6,767 nt of DNA, taken from positions 1-6,767 of the forward strand of contig JAQGMX010000267.1 of NCBI GenBank assembly GCA_028292145.1, given 5' to 3'. How positions within the stretch are numbered: position 1 is the first letter of the stretch; each line of letters opens with the position of its first letter. Positions 1-5,623 of this stretch are shown piece after piece. The stretch is from Variovorax sp. Its GTDB lineage: Bacteria; Pseudomonadota; Gammaproteobacteria; Burkholderiales; Burkholderiaceae_C. Made by a program: the position numbers and the translations under genes. The notes beneath the pieces were generated by a model that saw only the letters and a program-made list of their open reading frames with translations, made no database searches and was not told the origin of the DNA.

Positions 1-708
1 CTGCACGACGCATCGAACATCGCCGCCGTCATCGTCGAGCCGATGTCCGGCTCGGCCGGCGTGATCGTGCCGCCGCAGGGCTACCTGCAGCGCCTGCGCG
101 ACATCTGCACCGCGCACAACATCCTGTTGATCTTCGACGAGGTCATCACCGGCTTCGGACGCATGGGCGCGCTCACCGGCTCGGACGCTTTCGGCGTGGT
201 GCCGGACATCATGAACGTCGCCAAGCAGATCACCAACGGCGCGCAGCCGCTCGGCGCAGTCATCGCCAGCAAGGACATCTACGACACCTTCATGGCTGCG
301 GGCGGTCCGCAGTACATGGTCGAGTTCCCGCACGGCTACACCTATTCAGCGCATCCGGTGGCCTGCGCCGCCGGCATCGCCGCGCTCGACGTGCTGCAGA
401 GCGAAGACATGATCGGCCGCGTGCGCGCGCTGGCGCCGCATTTCGAGAATGCCGTGCACAGCCTCAAGGGCAGCAGACACGTCACCGACATCCGCAACTT
501 CGGGTTGGCCGCGGGCATCACGCTGGCGCCGGCACCGGGCGAGCCGGCGCGCCGACCGTACGAAGTCGCAATGGCCTGCTGGAAGAAAGGCTTCTACGTG
601 CGCTACGGCGGCGACACCGTCCAGCTCGCGCCGCCGTTCGTCGCGACCCCGGCGGAAATCGACCGGCTGGTGAACGCGCTGGGCGACGCTCTGGCCGAAG
701 TCTCGTAA
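1..708 (+). CDS. Class III (omega-amino acid:pyruvate type) aminotransferase, C-terminal part; 5' end outside window
   Basis: PLP-dependent transaminase that moves an amino group from an omega-amino acid or amine (for example beta-alanine) to a keto acid such as pyruvate; probably cytoplasmic. The frame is open from base 1 and ends at TAA 706-708, leaving 235 codons, roughly the C-terminal half of a family usually about 440 residues long. Visible class III features are the IVEPMSGSAGV segment, IFDEVITGFGR (its Asp at 136-138 should contact the PLP pyridine nitrogen) and NVAKQITNGAQPLGAV, whose Lys at 223-225 is the expected Schiff-base lysine. The AKQxTNGAxPxGAV form resembles omega-amino acid:pyruvate enzymes more than ornithine or acetylornithine aminotransferases, but the substrate-specific N-terminal half is missing, so taurine, beta-alanine or polyamine substrates all remain possible. 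No frameshift or missing key residue is seen. The family call is firm and the substrate is inference. Confidence 0.93.
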   Translation: MHDASNIAAVIVEPMSGSAGVIVPPQGYLQRLRDICTAHNILLIFDEVITGFGRMGALTGSDAFGVVPDIMNVAKQITNGAQPLGAVIASKDIYDTFMAAGGPQYMVEFPHGYTYSAHPVACAAGIAALDVLQSEDMIGRVRALAPHFENAVHSLKGSRHVTDIRNFGLAAGITLAPAPGEPARRPYEVAMACWKKGFYVRYGGDTVQLAPPFVATPAEIDRLVNALGDALAEVS

Positions 709-755
709 GTCAGACCCCGTCAGCGTCGCGCCAGCCTTTGCCGCCTAAACTGCAG

Positions 756-789
756 AGCCCGAGGCCCGGATACACCGGCCCGGGCTTTT
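756..789 (+). terminator. Terminator-like hairpin between aminotransferase and GMC gene
   Basis: The arms AGCCCG-(A)-GGCC (756-766, bulged A at 762) and GGCCCGGGCT (777-786) form a 10-bp GC-rich stem around a 10-base loop, followed by a short T run (786-789). It lies 48 bases after the aminotransferase stop, as expected of an intrinsic terminator. However, it ends only 6 bases before the Shine-Dalgarno of the next gene, so it must also sit in or next to that gene's leader. The T run is short, so termination is probably partial. No convincing promoter was found in 709-807: TAAACT at 746-751 could pass as a -10 box but lacks a matching -35. Confidence 0.6.
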
Positions 790-807
790 CATCCTGGAGA
801 CAACGGC

Positions 808-2514
808 GTGAGCGAAACGACATTCGACTACATCGTCATCGGCGGCGGCACGGCCGGTGCGCTGATGGCCAATCGGCTGAGCAAGGACAAGCGCAACCGC
901 GTGTTGCTGATCGAGGCCGGCCGGCGCGACGACTACCACTGGATCCACATTCCGGTCGGCTATCTCTACTGCATCGGCAATCCGCGCACCGACTGGCTCT
1001 ACAGCACCGAGCCCGACGCCGGCCTCAACGGCCGCACGCTGCGCTACCCGCGCGGCAAGACGCTCGGCGGCTGCTCCAGCATCAACGGGATGATCTACAT
1101 GCGCGGCCAGGCCCGCGACTACGACCAGTGGGCGCAGATCACCGGCGACGACGCCTGGCGCTGGGACCAGGTGCTGCCGGCCTTCAAGCAGCACGAGGAC
1201 CACTACCTCGGCGCCGACGAGATGCACGGCGCCGGCGGCGAATGGCGGGTCGAGAAGCAGCGGCTGCGCTGGGACATCCTCGACGCCTTCGCGCTGGCCG
1301 CGCAGGAAGCCGGCATCCCGCATTCGACCGACTTCAACCGCGGCAGCAACGAAGGCGTCGGCTACTTCCAGGTCAACCAGAAGGACGGCTGGCGCTGGAA
1401 TACAGCCAAGGCCTTCCTGCGGCCGACCTGTTATGGCCGGCCCAATTTCGAGATGTGGACCAACGCGCAGGTCTCCAAGCTCATCACCGAGACGATGCCC
1501 GACGGCAGCCTGCGCTGCACCGGCGTGCAGGTCTGGGACGGCCACGAAACGATGATCGCCGAAGCCAAGCGCGAAGTGCTGCTGTGCGCCGGCAGCATCG
1601 GATCGCCGCAGATCCTGCAGCTCTCGGGCATCGGACCGGCCAATCTGCTGCGGCAGCACGGCATCGATGTCGTCGTCGATGCGCCGGGCGTCGGCGCCAA
1701 CCTGCAGGACCATCTGCAGATCCGCGCGGTCTTCAAGATTTCCGATGCGCCGACGCTGAACGTGCTGGCGTCGTCGCTCTATGGCAAGGCAAAAATCGGC
1801 CTCGAATACCTGCTGAAACGCAGCGGACCGATGAGCATGGCGCCGTCGCAGCTCGGCGCCTTCACGCGCAGCTCGCCCGACCAGCCCTGGCCGAACCTCG
1901 AATACCACGTGCAGCCGCTGTCGCTGGACGCCTTCGGCGAACCGCTGCACGCCTTTCCGGCCTTCACGGCCAGCGTCTGCAACCTGAATCCGACCAGCCG
2001 CGGCACGGTGCGCATCAAAAGCAGCCGCTTCGGCGATGCACCGGCGATTTCTCCCAACTACCTGAGCACGGAGGAAGACCGCAAGGTCGCCGCCGATTCG
2101 CTGCGCGTCACCCGCCGCATCGCCGAACAGCCGGCATTGGCGAAATACCGGCCGCAAGAATGGAAGCCCGGCGTGCAATACCAGTCGGACGAAGACCTCG
2201 CGCGACTGGCCGGCGACATCGCGACGACGATCTTCCACCCGGTCGGCACCACGCGCATGGGCGCCGACAGCGATCCGATGGCCGTGCTCGATTCCCGGCT
2301 TCGCGTGCGGGACGGGCGCGGCGGCAAGGGCGTGATTGCCGGGCTCCGCGTGGTCGATGCCGGCGCGATGCCTACCATCACCAGCGGCAACACCAACAGC
2401 CCGACGCTGATGCTGGCTGAAAAAGCCGCCGCCTGGGTGCTGGAGGACCGCGACCGATCGACGCATTCGGCCACGCAGCAACCCATCTTGGACAAAGCAG
2501 AACTAACGGGTTAA
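808..2514 (+). CDS. GMC family FAD-dependent oxidoreductase (choline/alcohol dehydrogenase-like)
   Basis: Flavoprotein of 568 residues, the usual size for bacterial GMC dehydrogenases, expected to oxidise a primary alcohol to an aldehyde. The start is GTG 808, with a good Shine-Dalgarno (GGAG 796-799) 8 bases upstream. Motifs in order: dinucleotide-binding loop GGGTAG (residues 12-17) with Glu36 ending the second strand; GMC signature 1, GKTLGGCSSINGMIYMRG (83-100); signature 2, GSIGSPQILQLSGIG (262-276); the HPVGTTRMG block with the likely catalytic base His477; and SGNTNSPTLMLAEKAA, where Asn528 occupies the second active-site position (Asn as in choline oxidase, His in glucose oxidase). 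There is no signal peptide or clear membrane segment, so it is cytoplasmic or peripherally attached, probably passing electrons to a quinone or other acceptor. The substrate cannot be read from sequence; choline (BetA) and aliphatic alcohols (AlkJ) are the main alternatives. It may be co-expressed with the upstream aminotransferase, subject to the hairpin between them. Confidence 0.94.
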   Translation: MSETTFDYIVIGGGTAGALMANRLSKDKRNRVLLIEAGRRDDYHWIHIPVGYLYCIGNPRTDWLYSTEPDAGLNGRTLRYPRGKTLGGCSSINGMIYMRGQARDYDQWAQITGDDAWRWDQVLPAFKQHEDHYLGADEMHGAGGEWRVEKQRLRWDILDAFALAAQEAGIPHSTDFNRGSNEGVGYFQVNQKDGWRWNTAKAFLRPTCYGRPNFEMWTNAQVSKLITETMPDGSLRCTGVQVWDGHETMIAEAKREVLLCAGSIGSPQILQLSGIGPANLLRQHGIDVVVDAPGVGANLQDHLQIRAVFKISDAPTLNVLASSLYGKAKIGLEYLLKRSGPMSMAPSQLGAFTRSSPDQPWPNLEYHVQPLSLDAFGEPLHAFPAFTASVCNLNPTSRGTVRIKSSRFGDAPAISPNYLSTEEDRKVAADSLRVTRRIAEQPALAKYRPQEWKPGVQYQSDEDLARLAGDIATTIFHPVGTTRMGADSDPMAVLDSRLRVRDGRGGKGVIAGLRVVDAGAMPTITSGNTNSPTLMLAEKAAAWVLEDRDRSTHSATQQPILDKAELTG

Positions 2515-2659
2515 TCCCGATGCACTTCGACGGTGCGCGCAATAAAGTCCCCTCACTCGCAACCGGGCACGCCCGCAGCGCGGGGGTACGAGGAGACATA
2601 TTCGTAGCTCGAACAGAACAAGATAAATCCAGGCTTCCACAGAGAAGTCGACTTTTTAT
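2515..2659 (+). other. Long non-coding trailer of the GMC gene; possible small RNA
   Basis: These 145 bases separate the GMC stop from the first strong terminator. They contain small hairpins: CCCGC/GCGGG (2572-2576 with 2580-2584, loop AGC) and TACGA/TCGTA (2587-2591 with 2602-2606). The second places an SD-like GGAGA (2592-2596) in its loop. CGGGC at 2564-2568 could instead begin a competing stem with GCCCG at 2571-2575, but the loop is very short. No credible gene follows the SD-like sequence: one frame closes within a few codons and another runs through the terminator. The stretch is most likely an mRNA trailer or a 3'-end-derived small RNA. I cannot assign an RNA family. Confidence 0.35.
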
Positions 2660-2689
2660 AAAGGCGCCGCTGGTCGGCGCCTTTTTTTT
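2660..2689 (+). terminator. Strong intrinsic (Rho-independent) terminator
   Basis: A perfect 7-bp stem, GGCGCCG (2663-2669) with CGGCGCC (2675-2681), encloses the loop CTGGT. AAA (2660-2662) before it can extend pairing into the eight consecutive Ts (2682-2689) after it. This is a textbook terminator for rightward transcription and probably ends the GMC transcript. On the other strand the stem is followed only by TTTATAAAAAG, so leftward termination would be weak. Confidence 0.93.
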
Positions 2690-2746
2690 GTCTGCTTTCC
2701 TGACGCGCGTGGCAGCAGTGCATGGTTTTGGTGCTTTCCTATCGAC

Positions 2747-2786
2747 AAAAGTGGGAAAAGAGCAAAAAACGACAAAGTTCACAAAA
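2747..2786 (+). promoter_or_regulatory. Phased A-tracts (possible bent DNA or UP-like element)
   Basis: Five A runs lie at nearly even spacing: 2747-2750, 2756-2759, 2764-2769, 2774-2776 and 2783-2786. Their centres are about 9 bases apart, close to one helical turn. They sit in the most AT-rich part of the window and just upstream of the candidate promoter at 2793-2821, where an UP element or intrinsic bend would act. The spacing is seen directly. Bending and a role in transcription are inferred. Confidence 0.4.
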
Positions 2787-2792
2787 GTTTCT

Positions 2793-2821
2793 TTTACGTG
2801 ACATGTTCTTGAACGGATGAT
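2793..2821 (+). promoter_or_regulatory. Candidate sigma-70-type promoter for the 81-codon gene
   Basis: TTTACG (2793-2798; 4 of 6 against TTGACA) and GATGAT (2816-2821; 4 of 6 against TATAAT) are separated by exactly 17 bases. Transcription would start near 2828, giving a leader of about 40 bases before ATG 2868. The spacer contains the inverted repeat GTTC-TT-GAAC (2805-2814), which could be an operator half-site pair but is short enough to be chance. The strong terminator upstream means the downstream gene needs its own promoter, which supports this call. Confidence 0.45.
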
Positions 2822-2867
2822 CGGGACACCACCTTTGGTTACCACCGATCCACCTCAGGAGCCCGCC

Positions 2868-3113
2868 ATGTACGGCCGCACCGCCAACGCTCGTTCTGCC
2901 GCTCGCGCCACCGACACGGCAACGGTCAATCTTCGACGACGAATGGCGCTGGCCGTGGCCCGTCGCTTCGCCGGTGCCGGCCTGCCGGTCGCTCCGCCGA
3001 AGGTCGCCATGTCGGCGCCGAGCCTAATCGCCGCCTTGATCGACACCAGGGACGAAGCCGACAACGGCCTCCTCGCGCTCGATCAGCGGGTGCGCGAAAC
3101 CGGCGAGTGGTGA
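2868..3113 (+). CDS. Small hypothetical protein (81 aa)
   Basis: I do not recognise this protein. ATG 2868 is chosen over the in-frame ATG at 2817 because AGGAG (2857-2861) lies 6 bases before it, whereas 2817 would overlap the candidate promoter. Codon use is GC-rich at third positions like the neighbouring genes, and the frame stays open for 81 codons to TGA 3111-3113. The first 34 residues are basic and Ala-rich, with Arg at 4, 9, 13, 23-25, 32 and 33. Residues 22-34 (LRRRMALAVARRF) could form an amphipathic basic helix. A Pro/Ala linker follows (about 39-51), then a more acidic end with a C-terminal Trp. It has no Cys or His, no signal peptide and no clear membrane span. It converges on mrdA with an 18-base gap that contains no terminator. 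It could be a small regulatory or nucleic-acid-binding protein, but that is a guess from charge alone. Confidence 0.6.
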   Translation: MYGRTANARSAARATDTATVNLRRRMALAVARRFAGAGLPVAPPKVAMSAPSLIAALIDTRDEADNGLLALDQRVRETGEW

Positions 3114-3131
3114 GTCCTGCCTGATAGGTGG

Positions 3132-5105
3132 CTACGGCGCTGCGACCGGCGCGCCGGGCGCCGGTGCCGGCCAGATCACTTCGCTGGCCACGCGCGGCTT
3201 GCCGATCGGCGCGGTCGCCTTGCCGATCCTGACCGCCGCCAGATCGGCCTCGTTCGGATACTGATCGGCCAGCCAGTAATCCATCACGCGGCGCGCGATC
3301 GGCGCTGCGGCACCGGCGCCCCAGCCGGCGTTCTCCACGATCACCGCCAGCGCGATCCTCGGATTGATCGCTGGCGCGAAACCCATGAAAAGTGCGTGGT
3401 CCCGCTGATGTTCTTCGAGCGCGCGGGCGTTGTAGCGCGTGTTCTGCGCCTGCGTCACGGCCTGCGCGGTGCCGGTCTTCCCGGCTGCGGCATACGCAGC
3501 GCCTGCGAAAACGCCACGCGCCGTGCCCGCGCTGACGACGCTTTGCAGACCCTCGCGCACCACGGCCACGTTGGCCGGCGTGATGCCCAGCGACTCGGCG
3601 GGCGGCTGAATCACCGCTTTTACCTGGCCGCTGACCGTGTCGCGGATCGACAGCACCACGTGCGGCCGGTGCTTGATGCCCACGTCCGCGACGATCGACG
3701 CCGCCTGCGCAAGCTGCAGCATCGTGAAGCTGTTGTAGCCCTGCCCGATGCCCAGTGAAATCGTCTCGCCGGCGTACCATTTCTGCTGCTCCGGGCGCTT
3801 GTAGGCGTTGCGCTTCCAATCGGTGCTCGGCAGCACGCCGCGCACCTCGCCGCCGAGGTCGATGCCGGTGATCTGCCCGAAACCCAGCGGCTTCATGAAA
3901 TCATGGATCAGGTCAACGCCCATCTCGTTGGCCAGCGAGTAGTAATAGATATTGCTCGACAGCTGGATCGAACGCCGCATGTCGACGCCGCCCAGATTCC
4001 CTTCCGGGCTGCCGAAACGATGGCCGCCGAAATTGAAGAAACCGGGGTCGTTCACCACCACGTTCGGCCCGCGCTTGCCGGTTTGCAGCGCAGCGAGCGC
4101 CATGAAAGGCTTGTAGGTCGATCCGGGCGGGTAGGTGCCGCGCAACGCGCGGTTGAGCAGCGGCTTGTCGAGCGATTCGCTCAATTCCTTCCAGCTTTCG
4201 GTGTCGATGCCCTCGACGAACAGGTTCGGGTCGAAAGTCGGCTTGCTCACGAAAGCCAGCACTTCGCCGGTGCGCGGATCGATGGCGACCAGCGCGCCCC
4301 GGCGATCGCCGTACATGTCCTCAATCAGTTTCTGCAGCTTGATGTCGAGCGACAGCATCACGGTGTCGCCCGGCGTCGCCGGATGGCTGGCGAGCTTGCG
4401 GATCGCCCGGCCGCCCGCCGATGTCTCCATCTGCTCGACGCCGGTTTGGCCGTGCAGCACCTTCTCGTAGCTCTGTTCGACGCCCAGCTTGCCGATGTAG
4501 TCGGTGCCCTTGTAGTTGGCCAGGTCCTCGTCTTCCCACTCCTCCATCGCGAGCTTTTCGCGCTGGTTGATCCGGCCGATGTAGCCCAGCACATGGCTCG
4601 CCACCTCGCCCTGCGGATAGTTGCGGAACAGCCGCGCCTTGATCTCAACGCCTGGAAAGCGGTAGCGCTGGGCCGCGAAGCGCGCGACTTCCTCGTCGCT
4701 CAGGCGCGTGCGGATCGGTACCGAATCGAAGCTGCGCGAGTCTTCGCGCAGGCGCTTGAAGCGGCGGCGGTCGCGCGGCGTGATGTCGACCACCATCGCC
4801 AGCGCCTCGATCGTCTCGTCGACGTTGCCGACCTTCGAGGGCGTCAACTCCAGCGTGTAGGCCGAATAGTTGGACGCCAGCACGATGCCGTTGCGGTCCA
4901 GGATCAACCCGCGGTTGGGCACCACCGGCACGATCGCCGTGCGGTTGCTCTCGGCCTGCTCGGCCAGATCGTCGTGCCGATACACCTGCAGGTAGACCAG
5001 CCGCGCGCACAGCAGGCCAAACGCCACCAGCACCACCAGACCGATCACGAACACCCGGCGCTTGAAGCGCGCCAGGTCGGCACCGACGTTGCGGATTTCG
5101 GTCAT
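3132..5105 (-). CDS. mrdA: Penicillin-binding protein 2, elongasome peptidoglycan DD-transpeptidase
   Basis: Class B PBP that cross-links peptidoglycan during lateral wall growth, anchored in the inner membrane with its catalytic domain in the periplasm. It has 657 residues, close to the usual 600-650. Residues 1-17 are a cytoplasmic stub, and about 18-38 (FVIGLVVLVAFGLLCARLVYL) are the single membrane anchor. The PBP-dimer/pedestal region follows (about 60-240; VPNRGLILDRNG at 62-73 is typical). The transpeptidase has all three motifs: S329-T-Y-K332 (catalytic Ser329), S383-S-N385 and K543-T-G-T546. A Pro/Ala-rich tail closes the protein. ATG 5105 is chosen because it overlaps the mreD TGA by 4 bases and begins the natural MTEIRN N-terminus; the frame is open further upstream, but only as a shadow of mreD and mreC. 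No Shine-Dalgarno precedes this ATG, so translation probably depends on coupling to mreD. rodA does not follow, which is unusual for this gene order. Confidence 0.97.
   Translation of the reverse strand: MTEIRNVGADLARFKRRVFVIGLVVLVAFGLLCARLVYLQVYRHDDLAEQAESNRTAIVPVVPNRGLILDRNGIVLASNYSAYTLELTPSKVGNVDETIEALAMVVDITPRDRRRFKRLREDSRSFDSVPIRTRLSDEEVARFAAQRYRFPGVEIKARLFRNYPQGEVASHVLGYIGRINQREKLAMEEWEDEDLANYKGTDYIGKLGVEQSYEKVLHGQTGVEQMETSAGGRAIRKLASHPATPGDTVMLSLDIKLQKLIEDMYGDRRGALVAIDPRTGEVLAFVSKPTFDPNLFVEGIDTESWKELSESLDKPLLNRALRGTYPPGSTYKPFMALAALQTGKRGPNVVVNDPGFFNFGGHRFGSPEGNLGGVDMRRSIQLSSNIYYYSLANEMGVDLIHDFMKPLGFGQITGIDLGGEVRGVLPSTDWKRNAYKRPEQQKWYAGETISLGIGQGYNSFTMLQLAQAASIVADVGIKHRPHVVLSIRDTVSGQVKAVIQPPAESLGITPANVAVVREGLQSVVSAGTARGVFAGAAYAAAGKTGTAQAVTQAQNTRYNARALEEHQRDHALFMGFAPAINPRIALAVIVENAGWGAGAAAPIARRVMDYWLADQYPNEADLAAVRIGKATAPIGKPRVASEVIWPAPAPGAPVAAP
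3145..3165. other. GC-rich perfect inverted repeat at the convergent gene end
   Basis: ACCGGCGC (3145-3152) and GCGCCGGT (3158-3165) form an 8-bp perfect stem with loop GCCGG, inside the last codons of mrdA (the Pro/Ala tail). No T run follows on either strand, so it is not a standard intrinsic terminator. It could slow polymerase or protect 3' ends of the two convergent transcripts, or simply reflect GC-rich Pro/Ala codons. Confidence 0.4.
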
Positions 5106-5623
5106 AGCGGACGGTTCGCGTCGGGTTCGGGCGTCCGTCGCTGCGGCGCCAGCAGCAGCACGCTCACCAGCGGCCACAGCGCGGCCTCGACGACCGGCGC
5201 GATCAGCAGCGTCCAGCCCGGAAACACGCCGCCGCCGATCATGCGGATCACCAGTTCGACCAGATGCGATAGCGCAAACAGCGGCAGCACCTGCAGCGCC
5301 TGCGAAAACACCGGATACCAGAGCAACCGGCGGTGCGCCATGATCGCCAGGAAGCCGAGCATCGTGTAGGACAGCGCATGCTGGCCGAGCATCGCCGACT
5401 GATGCACGTCCATGAAGATGCCGAAGACGAAGGCGGCACCGATGCCGATGCGCGCCGGCTGGTGCACGCTCCAGAACACGATCACCAGCGCCAGGACGTC
5501 GGGCATCCAGGCGCCGCGACCGAGCGGCAACATGTCGACCAGCAGCGCGACGATCAGGCTGCCCCACACGAAGAGCGGATTGACCGGCAGCAGAAGCTGC
5601 TGGTGGCCGGGACGCATGATCAT
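5102..5623 (-). CDS. mreD: Rod shape-determining protein MreD
   Basis: Integral inner-membrane subunit of the elongasome; it partners MreC and helps connect MreB filaments to PBP2 and the wall-synthesis machinery. It has 173 residues, a typical length (about 160-175). The chain is strongly hydrophobic, with about five or six membrane segments (roughly 15-33, 38-52, 58-74, 84-98, 103-123 and 137-160). The family-typical block FGIFMDVHQSAMLGQHALSY lies at 67-86. The C-terminal tail (161-173) is polar. ATG 5623 is chosen because it overlaps the mreC TGA by 4 bases and is preceded by the SD-like AGGAAAGG (5639-5632), ending 8 bases upstream; a second ATG two codons later (5617) is possible. Its own TGA overlaps the mrdA start by 4 bases, making this the middle gene of a coupled set. 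There is no sign of disruption. Confidence 0.95.
   Translation of the reverse strand: MIMRPGHQQLLLPVNPLFVWGSLIVALLVDMLPLGRGAWMPDVLALVIVFWSVHQPARIGIGAAFVFGIFMDVHQSAMLGQHALSYTMLGFLAIMAHRRLLWYPVFSQALQVLPLFALSHLVELVIRMIGGGVFPGWTLLIAPVVEAALWPLVSVLLLAPQRRTPEPDANRPL

Noticed and set aside
745..2481. Long minus-strand open frame (578 codons) opposite the GMC gene, and a 560-codon + frame at 738-2420
   Set aside because: Both are GC-rich shadows of a gene with complete GMC motifs. Their translations are Arg/Ala/Gly-rich with no recognisable domain.
2560..2577. Possible sigma-54 site on the minus strand (GGCGTGCCCGGTTGC)
   Set aside because: The TTGC half is present, but the TGGCAC half does not match at the required spacing and no gene lies in a suitable position.
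2657..2662. TATAAA as a -10 box
   Set aside because: It lies on the edge of the terminator stem, no -35 box sits at 16-18 bases, and any transcript would end immediately.
2520..2801. 93-codon plus-strand frame in the intergenic region
   Set aside because: It crosses the strong terminator at 2660-2689, has no Shine-Dalgarno before its ATG, and its composition changes abruptly at the AT-rich patch.
2378..2845. 155-codon minus-strand frame spanning the GMC 3' end and the intergenic region
   Set aside because: It overlaps GMC coding sequence and the terminator, and has no ribosome-binding site or recognisable motif.
3903..5369. 488-codon plus-strand open frame opposite mrdA and mreD
   Set aside because: It runs antisense to PBP2, which has all three transpeptidase motifs. 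Its translation is low-complexity (Arg, Ala, Val, His, Gln) and no start signals support it.
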